NCBI RefSeq assembly: GCF_019511525.1
Contig: NZ_JAEUAT010000002.1
Coordinates: 186,001-250,000 of the forward strand
DNA: 64,000 nt
Reading direction: 5' to 3'
Origin: Rhizobium cauense
GTDB taxonomy: Bacteria > Pseudomonadota > Alphaproteobacteria > Rhizobiales > Rhizobiaceae
This document shows, in pieces, positions 1-8,422 of the stretch (position 1 is its first letter; each line of letters opens with the position of its first letter). The translations under genes and the position numbers were made by a program. The notes under the pieces are model-generated. The model did not search any database, was not told the DNA's origin, and saw nothing but the letters and a program-made list of their open reading frames with translations.

Positions 1-1
1 A

Positions 2-211
2 CATCTCATCCGGGCTTTCCGTCGCGAGTATCACATCACTCCGCACGCCTTTCTGACTGACAAGCGGGTTCGCGAAGCGCGCAAGCTGTTGCGGGCGGGC
101 AGTGCGCCGGCGGACGTTGCTGTCCAATGCGGCTTCGCCGATCAGGCGCACTTCACCCGCCACTTCAAGGCGCGCACTGGCGTTACCCCCGGGCAATATC
201 GCGCCGGCTGA
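2..211 (+). CDS. AraC-family transcriptional regulator, C-terminal fragment (cut by window start)
   Basis: Only the last 69 residues are inside the window, and the reading frame is open from base 2 to the TGA at 209-211. They form the second helix-turn-helix of an AraC/XylS DNA-binding domain: a recognition-helix region reading VAVQCGFADQAHFTRHFK, followed by the typical ending TGVTPGQYR. The sensor domain lies outside the window, so no ligand can be inferred. The gene runs in the same direction as azlCD, 71 bases downstream, and is the obvious candidate regulator of that exporter; this is inference from position. Confidence 0.85.
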   Translation, partial: HLIRAFRREYHITPHAFLTDKRVREARKLLRAGSAPADVAVQCGFADQAHFTRHFKARTGVTPGQYRAG

Positions 212-250
212 TCACTTTCGTTCAAGACGGCCGCGCCATGACGGCCTACC

Positions 251-277
251 ACCTCCGAACTTTGGAGTTCTGGAGGT
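251..277 (+). promoter_or_regulatory. Hairpin that sequesters the azlC ribosome binding site
   Basis: The arm ACCTCCGAACT (251-261) pairs across a TTGG loop with AGTTC-T-GGAGGT (266-277), leaving only one bulged T. The right arm contains the GGAGG Shine-Dalgarno sequence of azlC (272-276), and the start codon is at 283. The pairing is read directly from the sequence; a role in translational control is inference. The run of Ts after the stem also makes a weak terminator possible. Confidence 0.5.
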
Positions 278-282
278 TTTCG

Positions 283-987
283 ATGCTTACTCAAAGGCGA
301 TCCGCAGGCGACTTTGTTGCCGGAGCGCGGGCAATTCTGCCGCTCGTTGTCGCTGTCATTCCGATTGGCCTCGTCTTCGGTGCTGTTTCGGCAACGAAGG
401 GTCTCTCGACGCTGGAAGCGACACTGATGAGTGCGCTCGTCTTCGCCGGCGGCTCGCAGTTCGTCGCCATGGACATCTGGGCACATCCGGCAAGCTGGGT
501 GGGTGTCGGCTTTGCCGCCCTGCTGGTCAATGTCCGCCACGTGCTGATGAGTGCATCCCTTGGCGTGAAGCTGCAAGCCTTCTCGGGTTGGCGGAAATAT
601 GCGGCGATGCTGTTCCTCGCCGACGAGATATGGGCGATCGCCGAGTTCCGGGCGGGTGTGGCGCGGCTGACACCCGCGTGGTTCGCAGGCATTGCCATGC
701 CGTTCTACGCGGCCTGGGTCGGCTCGACCATGGTTGGAGCATCGCTCGGCGCCTTCCTGGGCGATCCTGCCGCCATCGGGCTGGATTTCGCCTTTCCCGC
801 AGTCTTCGTGGTTCTCGCAATGGGTTTCTGGAAGGGCCGCGAGACTGGATTGGTGTTGGCCGCGAGTGCGTTCGCCGCCGTTGTTGTCCACCAATTCGTG
901 CCCGGAGTCTGGTACATCGCCGCCGGCGCTCTCGCCGGCCTTGCGGCTGCACTATGGACCGGCAAGTCGAAGGAGGTCACGGTATGA
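283..987 (+). CDS. azlC: AzlC family branched-chain amino acid exporter large subunit
   Basis: This 234-residue integral membrane protein begins MLTQRRSAGDF and carries the AzlC hallmark run ILPLVVAVIPIGLVFGAV near residues 19-36, followed by further hydrophobic segments. AzlC and AzlD form a two-component exporter of branched-chain or related amino acids in the inner membrane. The ATG at 283 is chosen because GGAGG lies at 272-276; the frame is open upstream but would overlap the AraC gene. The stop overlaps the azlD start (ATGA), so the two are translationally coupled. The substrate cannot be read from the sequence. Confidence 0.9.
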   Translation: MLTQRRSAGDFVAGARAILPLVVAVIPIGLVFGAVSATKGLSTLEATLMSALVFAGGSQFVAMDIWAHPASWVGVGFAALLVNVRHVLMSASLGVKLQAFSGWRKYAAMLFLADEIWAIAEFRAGVARLTPAWFAGIAMPFYAAWVGSTMVGASLGAFLGDPAAIGLDFAFPAVFVVLAMGFWKGRETGLVLAASAFAAVVVHQFVPGVWYIAAGALAGLAAALWTGKSKEVTV

Positions 988-1286
988 CCTTGGACATTCA
1001 CACGCTGCTTGCGATCTTCGCCATGGCGGTTGCAACAATGCTGACGCGGGTAAGCGGCCTGCTCCTCATTCGCCATGTCGAGATGACTGAGCAGGCCCGG
1101 ACCGCGATCGAGGCGATACCGCCGGCAGTGTTGATGGCGGTGATCGCCCCCACCGCATTTGCCACGGGTTGGGCCGAGGCATCAGCCTGCCTTGCCACGG
1201 CGCTCGCAGCACGCCGCCTGCCGATGCTGGCAAGCGTTGCCGTTGGGGTTGCGACGGTCGCGATCCTGCGAGCCGCAGGCTTGTAG
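984..1286 (+). CDS. azlD: AzlD family branched-chain amino acid exporter small subunit
   Basis: This 100-residue hydrophobic protein has about three to four membrane segments and the AzlD-like start TLDIHTLLAIFAMAVATMLTR, with a conserved central region EAIPPAVLMAVIAPTAF. It is the partner subunit of AzlC. Its ATG overlaps the azlC stop codon by four bases, and the length is usual for the family. It ends 28 bases from the convergent dnaB stop codon. Confidence 0.88.
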   Translation: MTLDIHTLLAIFAMAVATMLTRVSGLLLIRHVEMTEQARTAIEAIPPAVLMAVIAPTAFATGWAEASACLATALAARRLPMLASVAVGVATVAILRAAGL

Positions 1287-1314
1287 TCCCTCGGAGCACG
1301 ACGAGAGCTTCGCG

Positions 1315-2808
1315 TCAGTGCTCTTCGTACTGGATGAAGGAGGGATCGGCGAGATCCGCGAAGCGCGTAAATTCCGACTGGAAGGCGAGCTTCACAGTAC
1401 CTGTCGGTCCGTGACGCTGCTTGGCGATGATGACATCGGCCGTGCCCTTGACCTTGTCGAACAAGGCTTCCCATTCCGCATATTTCGGATCATTGGGATC
1501 GCGAGGTTCGAGGTTCTTGACGTAGTATTCTTCACGGAACACGAAGAGAACGACGTCGGCGTCCTGCTCGATCGAGCCCGATTCACGAAGGTCGGAAAGC
1601 TGCGGACGCTTGTCGTCGCGGCTTTCGACCTGACGCGAGAGCTGCGAAAGGGCGATGATCGGAACGTTGAGTTCCTTGCCGAGCGCCTTCAGGCCTGTGG
1701 TGATCTGGGTGATTTCCTGCACGCGGTTATCGCCCTTGCCGGCGCCCGTCATGAGCTGGATGTAGTCCACCACTAGGCAATCGAGACCGCGCTGGCGCTT
1801 CAGACGACGCGCACGAGCCGAAAGCTGGGCAATCGAGATACCACCGGTCTGGTCGATGTAGAGCGGCACCTTCTGCATCATCATCGAGCAGGCGACGAGT
1901 TTTTCGAAGTCCGCGTCGTTGATGTCGCCGCGGCGGATCTTCGAGGAGGAGACTTCCGTCTGCTCGGAGATGATACGCGTGGCGAGCTGTTCGGACGACA
2001 TTTCCAACGAGTAAAAGCCGACGACGCCGCCTTGCTTTGCCTTCATGCTGCCGTCCGCCTGCACTTCGCCTTCGTAGGCGGCGGCGATGTTGTAGGCGAT
2101 GTTGGTCGCAAGCGAGGTCTTGCCCATGCCGGGGCGTCCTGCGAGCACGATCAAGTCGGAGCGCTGCAGACCACCCATCTTGCCATCAAGCGAATGGATG
2201 CCCGTCGAGATGCCCGATAGGCCGCCATCGCGTTCCTTGGCAACAGCCGCCATGTCGATCGCGAGCGCCACCGCGTCGTTGAACGACTGGAAACCACCGT
2301 CATAACGGCCGTTTTCGGCGAGTTCGAACAGCCGGCGCTCGGTGTCCTCGATCTGCGCCTGTGGCGGCATGTCGAGGGGAGCGTCATAGGCGATGTTGAC
2401 GACGTCCTCGCCGATGGTGATCAGCGCGCGGCGGAGCGCCAGATCATAGATCGCGCGGCCGTAGTCCTCGGCATTGATGATGGTGACGGCTTCGCGGGCG
2501 AGCCGGGCGAGATATTCGGAGACCGTCATGTCGCCGACCTTTTCCTCCGCCTTGAGGAAGGTCTTGATCGTGACCGGATTGGCGATCTTGCCCATGCGGA
2601 TGATGTCGCCGGCAACTTCGAAGATCTTGCGATGCAGCGGTTCGTAGAGATGGATCGGCTTCAGGAAGTCGGACACCCGGTAGTAGGCGTCGTTGTTCAT
2701 CAGGATCGCGCCGAGCAGCGCTTGTTCTGCTTCGATGTTGTTGGGTGCTTCCCGATAGTGCTGCTCCGCGGGAGCAACGGCGGCAATCTTTCGAGCGACG
2801 TCGTTCAT
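1315..2808 (-). CDS. dnaB: Replicative DNA helicase DnaB
   Basis: This 497-residue hexameric 5'-3' helicase unwinds DNA at the replication fork and recruits primase. The N-terminal DnaB domain (about residues 20-125) precedes the RecA-like ATPase core. Walker A is GRPGMGKT at 224-231; the Walker B region DYIQLM, the SQLSR segment and the KQRHGPTG loop follow in order. A short hydrophilic insert after Walker A (about 245-262) is something I associate with rhizobial DnaB, from memory. The ATG at 2808 (MNDVARKIAA) is preferred over one 15 codons upstream because family members start near here. It is transcribed toward azlD. Confidence 0.97.
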   Translation of the reverse strand: MNDVARKIAAVAPAEQHYREAPNNIEAEQALLGAILMNNDAYYRVSDFLKPIHLYEPLHRKIFEVAGDIIRMGKIANPVTIKTFLKAEEKVGDMTVSEYLARLAREAVTIINAEDYGRAIYDLALRRALITIGEDVVNIAYDAPLDMPPQAQIEDTERRLFELAENGRYDGGFQSFNDAVALAIDMAAVAKERDGGLSGISTGIHSLDGKMGGLQRSDLIVLAGRPGMGKTSLATNIAYNIAAAYEGEVQADGSMKAKQGGVVGFYSLEMSSEQLATRIISEQTEVSSSKIRRGDINDADFEKLVACSMMMQKVPLYIDQTGGISIAQLSARARRLKRQRGLDCLVVDYIQLMTGAGKGDNRVQEITQITTGLKALGKELNVPIIALSQLSRQVESRDDKRPQLSDLRESGSIEQDADVVLFVFREEYYVKNLEPRDPNDPKYAEWEALFDKVKGTADVIIAKQRHGPTGTVKLAFQSEFTRFADLADPSFIQYEEH

Positions 2809-3149
2809 CTTGATCCGTTCTGTCTTTTTCAGCTTCGGGTGTGGCGCGAGCAAGCAACAAAATCAAGTGCGGAAGCGAGGTGCTTCGCATGCCGCCGTCG
2901 ATACCGGGACGGTTTGCCCGTTGTTCGACTTCTCCACAGCCGCACTTGCGGTCGATATAAAAATACCGAAAGTGTCACCTGCGGAACACGGCCAGAAACG
3001 ACTCACTTCGATAGTGCCTTGCGTGTTAGTGTAAGCCTGCCGGGGGAGACTTGCACCCAAACACAGGCAGCCACCTCTTGAAAAATGTCGGAAAACGGGA
3101 TAGGTAGTAAAGATATAATTAGTGCGCTAACAAAATAGGGCTGAAATAT
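2809..3149. other. Divergent intergenic region between dnaB and the MarR gene
   Basis: This 341-base gap must hold the dnaB promoter (minus strand) and the marR-emr promoter (plus strand). A small perfect palindrome CCGCA-CT-TGCGG lies at 2940-2951, and a MarR-like operator candidate is annotated separately at 3119-3130. I see no convincing -35/-10 pair for either gene, no RNA gene and no open frame with coding character. Confidence 0.6.
3119..3130. promoter_or_regulatory. Candidate MarR operator
   Basis: TTAG-TGCG-CTAA is a 4-4-4 inverted repeat in an AT-rich stretch that ends 19 bases before the start codon of the MarR gene. MarR-family dimers usually bind short AT-rich inverted repeats overlapping their own promoter, so autoregulation is plausible. 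The half-site is short, so chance occurrence cannot be excluded. Confidence 0.35.
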
Positions 3150-3593
3150 ATGGGAAATCCCGTTCTCGGGCGTGAGCTGATCGAAGACCTTGCAGCTTTC
3201 AATCGCAAACTGAGAGCTGTCTTCGACAAGATAGTGAGGGAGCGCAACATGACGTTGCCGCGGGCTCGCGTTTTCTTCACGCTCAACAAGAAGGACGGTA
3301 TCAATCAGCGCGAACTTGCAGAGCGGCTGGAACTCGAGACCCCGACGCTCGTCAGGATTCTTGATGCGATGGAAGGGCAGGGCTTCGTCGAGCGCCGCGT
3401 TGCCGGCTCTGATCGCCGGGCAAAGGAAATCCACATCACCGAGACCGGCAAGGTCGTTGCCGGTGAGATCGATGACATCGCCGTGAAAGTGCGGGCGCAG
3501 GTCATCGCCGGTATTCCCGAAAGTGATCTGAAGACTACTTTGGAAGTGATCCGGGCCATGCAAGCCAACCTGCAGGGCATTCGCGGAATTTGA
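3150..3593 (+). CDS. MarR family transcriptional regulator
   Basis: This 147-residue protein has a winged helix-turn-helix: INQRELAERLELETPTLVRI at about residues 51-70, followed by the wing with ERRVAGSDRRAKEIHIT, where the DRR/K signature is typical of MarR/SlyA. Members are dimers that usually repress efflux genes until a phenolic or drug ligand binds. The MFS transporter starts 10 bases downstream and the HlyD-type protein follows, so this is the likely local repressor of a three-gene operon. The inducer is unknown. Confidence 0.9.
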   Translation: MGNPVLGRELIEDLAAFNRKLRAVFDKIVRERNMTLPRARVFFTLNKKDGINQRELAERLELETPTLVRILDAMEGQGFVERRVAGSDRRAKEIHITETGKVVAGEIDDIAVKVRAQVIAGIPESDLKTTLEVIRAMQANLQGIRGI

Positions 3594-3603
3594 GGTCCTG
3601 CCG

Positions 3604-5286
3604 ATGAGCCTCGCCCAGACCGCCAACGATAATGTGGCGCCAAGACCAGCCGGGGAGGCAAAACCCGACGCACAACAACAGCCGCCGCCGTCGACCGCGG
3701 CGGGCGTACCGATGCCGCCCTGGAAGGTGGCGCTCTATATGGGCGCCTCGGCCTTGCTTTTTCTGACGCAGGGCCTCGGCATGAACCTGCTGACCGCCAA
3801 CATCTATCAGCTGCAGGGGTCGTTTTCCGCGACCACAACGGAGATTTCCTGGCTGTCAGCCGCCTACATGGCGCCTTATGCCAGCATGTCGATCGCGCTG
3901 TTCAAGATCCGCACCCAATATGGCCTTCGCCGCTTTGCCGAGCTGGGCATCATCTGTTTCGTAGCCGCAGCGCTTCTCAACCTTTTCATCACGGACCTGC
4001 ATTCCGCGATCGTCGTGCGTACATTGAGCGGAATGGCTGCCGCACCCCTTTCCACGCTCGGTTTCCTTTACATGCTGGAGCCGTTTCCGCCCGAAAGGAA
4101 GCTGTCGCTCGGCATAAGCCTTGCCCTGATGTGCACGCTGTTTGCTTCTCCCGTCGCGCGCATCGTCTCGCCGCCGCTGCTGCATTTCGGCGGCTACGAG
4201 GCGCTCTACATGTTCGAGATGGGGCTCGCACTCATAGCTTTCCCAATCATCTATCTGCTGCCGCTTACCGCCCCCCCGCGCGCTATCGTGATACAGAGGC
4301 GCGACATACTGAGCTATCTCCTGCTGGCGGCGAGCTTCGGGTGTCTTGCGGTCGTACTGACGCTCGGCCGGCTCTATTGGTGGTTCGAGGCGCCGTGGAT
4401 CGGTGTCCTGTTGGCGGTATCGGTCGGCACGTTTGCGCTTGTGCTCGCTATGGAGCTTCCGCGCACCAACCCGCTGATCGATTTTCGCTGGCTGTTTACT
4501 GGCGCCAATATGCGCATGGCGGGAATCCTGCTGCTCTTCCGCTTCGTGTCCTCCGAGCAGTCGTCAACGGCTGCCAACTTCTACCAGCAGCTCGGGTTGT
4601 TGAACGACCAGACCGTGACGCTCTACGCGATCATCCTCCTTGCGTCCGTGGTTGGAGGGCTTTTCTGTGCGTTCCTGATGACCACGCGCTACGTCGAGAC
4701 CGCACATGTGCTGGCGCTTGCCCTTATTGCCGGCGGTGCCTTTCTGGACAGCCAGTCCACAAGCCTGACCCGTCCGCCTCAGATGTATCTCAGTCAGGCG
4801 ATGGTTGCCGCGGGCGCGGCAATGTTTCTTCCGCCCGTGATGGCAAACGGATTCAAGGCGGCCATGGCCCGCGGCATGCAGTATATCGTTAACTTCCTGG
4901 TGATCTTCGTCTTCACGCAGAGCATCGGGTCGCTCTTCGCGTCGGCGATGCTCGGGACCTTCGTGACAATCCGTGAGAAGTTTCACTCGAACGTGCTCGT
5001 CGAACATATCCTGTTGCAGAACCCTATCGTGGCTCAACGGATCTCCCAGATGAGCGCGGCATACGGAAAGGTGCTCGGTGACAAGACGCTACTGAATGCC
5101 GAAGGCCTCGTGCTGCTCTCGCAGCAGGTCAGTCGCGAGGCCTATATTCTCGCCTACAACGACACCTTTCTGGTGATCGGCTACGCCTCCGTCCTCGGCC
5201 TGATTGTCATCCTTCTCCATCAGGCGTGGCGCAGGCTGCCCTGGCCACGGATAAGCCAGCCAGGCGCAATTCCCGCTCAACCGTGA
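3604..5286 (+). CDS. MFS drug:H+ antiporter, DHA2/EmrB-like
   Basis: This 560-residue inner-membrane transporter has a Pro/Gln-rich cytoplasmic N-terminus (about 1-38) and then roughly 14 hydrophobic segments, the layout of the DHA2 (EmrB/QacA) subfamily. TTTEISWLSAAYMAPYASM matches the conserved first-loop region of EmrB-like proteins. Together with the HlyD-type protein encoded 15 bases downstream it would form a tripartite pump exporting drugs or host phenolics, using an outer-membrane TolC encoded elsewhere. The substrate is not predictable. It is preceded by a MarR gene in the same operon. Confidence 0.88.
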   Translation: MSLAQTANDNVAPRPAGEAKPDAQQQPPPSTAAGVPMPPWKVALYMGASALLFLTQGLGMNLLTANIYQLQGSFSATTTEISWLSAAYMAPYASMSIALFKIRTQYGLRRFAELGIICFVAAALLNLFITDLHSAIVVRTLSGMAAAPLSTLGFLYMLEPFPPERKLSLGISLALMCTLFASPVARIVSPPLLHFGGYEALYMFEMGLALIAFPIIYLLPLTAPPRAIVIQRRDILSYLLLAASFGCLAVVLTLGRLYWWFEAPWIGVLLAVSVGTFALVLAMELPRTNPLIDFRWLFTGANMRMAGILLLFRFVSSEQSSTAANFYQQLGLLNDQTVTLYAIILLASVVGGLFCAFLMTTRYVETAHVLALALIAGGAFLDSQSTSLTRPPQMYLSQAMVAAGAAMFLPPVMANGFKAAMARGMQYIVNFLVIFVFTQSIGSLFASAMLGTFVTIREKFHSNVLVEHILLQNPIVAQRISQMSAAYGKVLGDKTLLNAEGLVLLSQQVSREAYILAYNDTFLVIGYASVLGLIVILLHQAWRRLPWPRISQPGAIPAQP

Positions 5287-5301
5287 TCTCAGGGTCCCAG
5301 C

Positions 5302-6366
5302 ATGTCGAAGTTCTTTCGGTCCCCATCGACCATCATCGCAGTGCTCGCTGGCATAGCTGGCGTTCTGCTCGTTCTCTATGCATGGCGCCTGCCGCCGTTC
5401 GTCACGTCGGTTGAGACAACGGACAATGCCTATGTGCGAGGCTACGTCACGATCATGAGCCCGCAGGTGAGCGGCTATGTCGTCGATGTGCCGGTGAAGG
5501 ACTATCAGCAGGTCAAGCAGGGCGACACACTTGTGCAGATCGACGACCGCATCTACGCCCAGAAGCTTGCTCAGGCGCGCGCAGCCCTCGACGGCCAGAA
5601 GGCTTCGCTGGAAAACTCTCGCCAGTCCGAGCTGGCGGCCAAGGCGAGCATCGCCTCCAGCGAGGCGCAGATCGATAGCGCGAACGCATCGCTGACGCGC
5701 GCGCAGCAGACCTGGGATCGCGTCAACAACCTCAGCAACCGCGGTGTCGCATCGCAGAGTGAAACGGAGGCAGCGCAGGCAACGCTTGACCAGGCCAAGG
5801 CCGCCGTGAACCAGGCCAAGGCCGCCCTGGAGGTTTCCAAGCAAAATCTGGCAACGATCATCGTCAACCGCTCGCTCCTGGAAGCCAACGTCTCAAGCGC
5901 GGAGGCTGCAGTACACTTGGCGGAAATCGATCTGCAGAATACCAGGATCGTTTCCCCGCGCGACGGTCATCTCGGCGAAGTCGGCGTGCGCGTCGGGCAG
6001 TATGTGACGGCGGGCACGCAACTGATGGCGGTCGTACCGGAGGAGGTCTGGGTCGTTGCGAATTTCAAGGAGACGCAGCTCCACGGCATGCAGGTTGGCC
6101 AGCCGGTGACGATCACGGTCGACGCGCTCGGCAAGCAGAAACTCAAGGGCTACGTCGAGCGCTTTTCGCCGGCGGCCGGCTCGGAATTCGCGGTTATCAA
6201 GGCCGACAATGCGACTGGCAATTTCGTGAAGATTGCGCAGCGCGTCGGCGTTCGCATCGGCTTTGATCCCGATCAGCCGGCCGTCAAGGATTTGGGGCCT
6301 GGGCTTTCGGTCGTCGTCGATGTCGACAAGAGCGCTGCTCCCCAACAGAACACGGCAGCCAAATAA
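5302..6366 (+). CDS. HlyD/EmrA family periplasmic adaptor subunit
   Basis: This 354-residue membrane fusion protein has one N-terminal membrane helix (about residues 10-30). A biotinyl-lipoyl-like half follows, with VETTDNAYVRGYVTIMSPQV and the VKQGDTLVQIDDR segment, then a long Ala/Gln-rich coiled coil (about 85-190), then the returning lipoyl and beta-barrel parts (IVSPRDGHLGEVGVRVGQYV). It connects the MFS pump to an outer-membrane channel. It is the last gene of the marR operon, and a strong terminator hairpin follows the stop codon at once. Confidence 0.92.
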   Translation: MSKFFRSPSTIIAVLAGIAGVLLVLYAWRLPPFVTSVETTDNAYVRGYVTIMSPQVSGYVVDVPVKDYQQVKQGDTLVQIDDRIYAQKLAQARAALDGQKASLENSRQSELAAKASIASSEAQIDSANASLTRAQQTWDRVNNLSNRGVASQSETEAAQATLDQAKAAVNQAKAALEVSKQNLATIIVNRSLLEANVSSAEAAVHLAEIDLQNTRIVSPRDGHLGEVGVRVGQYVTAGTQLMAVVPEEVWVVANFKETQLHGMQVGQPVTITVDALGKQKLKGYVERFSPAAGSEFAVIKADNATGNFVKIAQRVGVRIGFDPDQPAVKDLGPGLSVVVDVDKSAAPQQNTAAK

Positions 6367-6370
6367 GCAG

Positions 6371-6394
6371 AAAGCCCGGCGCGAGCCGGGCTTT
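6371..6394. terminator. Bidirectional intrinsic terminator between emrA-like gene and rplI
   Basis: AAAGCCCGGC (6371-6380) and GCCGGGCTTT (6385-6394) form a perfect 10-bp stem with a GCGA loop. It starts four bases after the stop codon of the plus-strand adaptor gene and lies about 30 bases past the stop of the minus-strand rplI, so it can serve both. Confidence 0.85.
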
Positions 6395-6425
6395 CGTACA
6401 TTTCCGGAGATTGTATCTCGGAAAA

Positions 6426-7001
6426 TTAGGCTTCGTCGCCTTCGAGGTCGGCTTCCGGATCGAAGAAGTCTTCCGGACGCAGAGCGTCTTCGTCAACGCC
6501 GTAGATGGCGTCAACCGAGGTGAGGGTTTCGCCCTTGGCCTGACGCTCAGCTTCTTCAGCCGAACGAGCAACGTTGAGCTCGACGTGGATTTCAACTTCA
6601 GCGTGGAGCTGCAGCTCAACCTTGTGCAGGCCGATCGACTTGATCGGCGTGTTGAGGTGAACCTGGTTACGGCCGATGTTGAAGCCTTCTGCAGCGAGAA
6701 TTTCAACGACGTCGCGAGCAGCGACCGAGCCGTACATCTGGCCGGTTTCGCCAGCAGAGCGAACGACGATGAAGGACTTGCCGTCGAGGACGTCGGCAAC
6801 CTTCTGTGCTTCCGACTTGCGCTCGAGGTTACGAGCTTCGAGCGTTGCGCGCTCGGATTCGAAACGCTTCTTGTTGGCTTCGTTGGCGCGAAGAGCCTTG
6901 CCGAGCGGCAGCAGGTAGTTACGAGCAAAGCCGTCGCGAACCTTTACGGTTTCGCCCATCTGGCCGAGCTTGGAGATGCGTTCAAGAAGAATGACTTCCA
7001 T
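6426..7001 (-). CDS. rplI: 50S ribosomal protein L9
   Basis: This 191-residue protein starts [19 protein letters not shown] and contains the L9 signature [13 protein letters not shown] (about residues 24-36). The N-terminal rRNA-binding domain is followed by a long helix rich in Glu, Arg and Lys and by the C-terminal domain. The acidic tail ([15 protein letters not shown]) extends beyond the roughly 150 residues of E. coli L9, which I recall as usual in rhizobia. It is the last gene of the rpsF-rpsR-DUF2232-rplI cluster. Confidence 0.97.
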   Translation of the reverse strand: MEVILLERISKLGQMGETVKVRDGFARNYLLPLGKALRANEANKKRFESERATLEARNLERKSEAQKVADVLDGKSFIVVRSAGETGQMYGSVAARDVVEILAAEGFNIGRNQVHLNTPIKSIGLHKVELQLHAEVEIHVELNVARSAEEAERQAKGETLTSVDAIYGVDEDALRPEDFFDPEADLEGDEA

Positions 7002-7022
7002 GTTCGTGTTCCTTTCGTGTCT

Positions 7023-8006
7023 CTAGATTTTCGTGTCTGTCTGTTTGGGGGCATCGACATCCTTGTTCGGGGTCAGTGCGATTGCCTTGCGGGTATCGCT
7101 CAAGCCCATGACGAGGATGAAAAAGGCTGGCACCATCAGGATGAGCGATGCCAGGTAGCAGAGGATGAGTGCCGGCAGGCGCCAATCCTTACCGCGCGTG
7201 CGGAAGTGCAGCGCAGCGAAGCCGGAAAGCAGGAAGCCGGCGCCGAAGGCACCAACGACGGTTGCTCCGATCAGGGCCGGCAAGCCGCCAAAGAAGGTGG
7301 CGGCAAGACCGACGAGAAAAACGAAGATCGAATTGCGGTTCATGCGCAGCGCTGAGGGAATATCCTCGCGCGGACGCAGGCCGCGGCCGGATGCGCTGAC
7401 GATCCGGGTCGCCATGTAATAGGCCGCAAACAGCATGACGACCCACATGCCGCCCTGGATAGCGGGAAGCATGAGCAGAACCAGCGACTTGGTTTGGGCC
7501 GCCACTGCCGGATCGGGCGAAAATTCGGGCTGCTGCTGGGCGAGTGAGCCAAAGAGGACGTCGACCAGCCGATCGATGAGTTCAGGGCCGTAACCGATCA
7601 TCACGCCGACGACGATGACAGCGATGGTGACGAGGCCGCACAGGTGCAGCAGGATATCCGAAAGCGGATACCAGGCCATCAGATGCTCGGGGCCACCGAG
7701 TTCGGAAGCGGGGCGGGCAAGGTTTGCAAGGTGGCTCAGCCACCCGGCCGGCAGAAGCGTGACCAGCGTCATCATCAGCGCGAACGACGGCGAGATGGCG
7801 ATCGCGCCTACCGCCGCGGCCGTAACAACGGCAGAGATTGCCGCCATGTTGCCCCAGCCGAGTCCGACGAGAAGAATAGGGAGCGCCGAGGCGGCGTATA
7901 GGACCGCGCTGAACGACGGCTGCAGGCTTGCGCCAAGCACCAGAAGTGCGGCGGTCAATCCGGCGAGTGCGCCGATGCCTAGCGTTTTTGTGTTCAGTTG
8001 GTTCAC
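7023..8006 (-). CDS. DUF2232 family multi-pass membrane protein
   Basis: This 327-residue protein has about eight hydrophobic segments and no recognisable catalytic motif; it fits the DUF2232 (YybS-like) family. The start is GTG at 8006. In alphaproteobacteria such a gene commonly sits between rpsR and rplI, which is the order here, 21 bases before rplI. Its function is unknown; distant resemblance to ECF-type S components has been suggested for the family but nothing in this sequence decides it. A hairpin upstream (8117-8140) may set its expression relative to rpsR. Confidence 0.75.
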   Translation of the reverse strand: MNQLNTKTLGIGALAGLTAALLVLGASLQPSFSAVLYAASALPILLVGLGWGNMAAISAVVTAAAVGAIAISPSFALMMTLVTLLPAGWLSHLANLARPASELGGPEHLMAWYPLSDILLHLCGLVTIAVIVVGVMIGYGPELIDRLVDVLFGSLAQQQPEFSPDPAVAAQTKSLVLLMLPAIQGGMWVVMLFAAYYMATRIVSASGRGLRPREDIPSALRMNRNSIFVFLVGLAATFFGGLPALIGATVVGAFGAGFLLSGFAALHFRTRGKDWRLPALILCYLASLILMVPAFFILVMGLSDTRKAIALTPNKDVDAPKQTDTKI

Positions 8007-8116
8007 GTTCGCTGTCCTGCTTCATCAAGCAGTTAGAGGGTTCTTCTGAATCGGTTTCAGAAAGACCTCAACATGGGTTTTAAAGGTTCCGATCCGCGCC
8101 CATCGCGAAAGGGAGA

Positions 8117-8140
8117 AGGGAAGGCATCGCTGCCTTCCCT
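8117..8140 (-). terminator. Hairpin between rpsR and the DUF2232 gene
   Basis: AGGGAAGGCA (8117-8126) pairs perfectly with TGCCTTCCCT (8131-8140) around a TCGC loop. On the minus strand it follows the rpsR stop by about 21 bases and precedes the DUF2232 start. The sequence after the stem is pyrimidine-rich but has no clean T-run, so it is more likely a partial terminator or mRNA-stability element than a full stop. Confidence 0.5.
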
Positions 8141-8161
8141 CGATTCGGTCTCGTCAGCCGA

Positions 8162-8410
8162 TTAGGCGACGACGTACGGCAGCAGGCCGAGGAAACGAGC
8201 GCGCTTGATCGCCTGAGCGAGTTCGCGCTGCTTCTTCTGCGAAACAGCCGTGATACGGGAAGGAACGATCTTGCCGCGCTCGGAAATGTAGCGCTGCAGG
8301 AGACGAACGTCCTTGTAGTCGATGCGCGGAGCGTTTGCGCCGGAGAACGGGCAAGTCTTACGACGACGATGGAACGGGCGACGAACCGGTGCGGAGGAAG
8401 ATTCAGACAT
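8162..8410 (-). CDS. rpsR: 30S ribosomal protein S18
   Basis: This 82-residue protein has the S18 core: CPFSG near residues 20-24, [19 protein letters not shown], then [20 protein letters not shown]. It binds 16S rRNA as a heterodimer with S6, encoded 12 bases upstream. The length is normal for the family. The start at 8410 follows an AGGAG ribosome binding site. Confidence 0.98.
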   Translation of the reverse strand: MSESSSAPVRRPFHRRRKTCPFSGANAPRIDYKDVRLLQRYISERGKIVPSRITAVSQKKQRELAQAIKRARFLGLLPYVVA

Positions 8411-8422
8411 TCTCAGTTCTCC

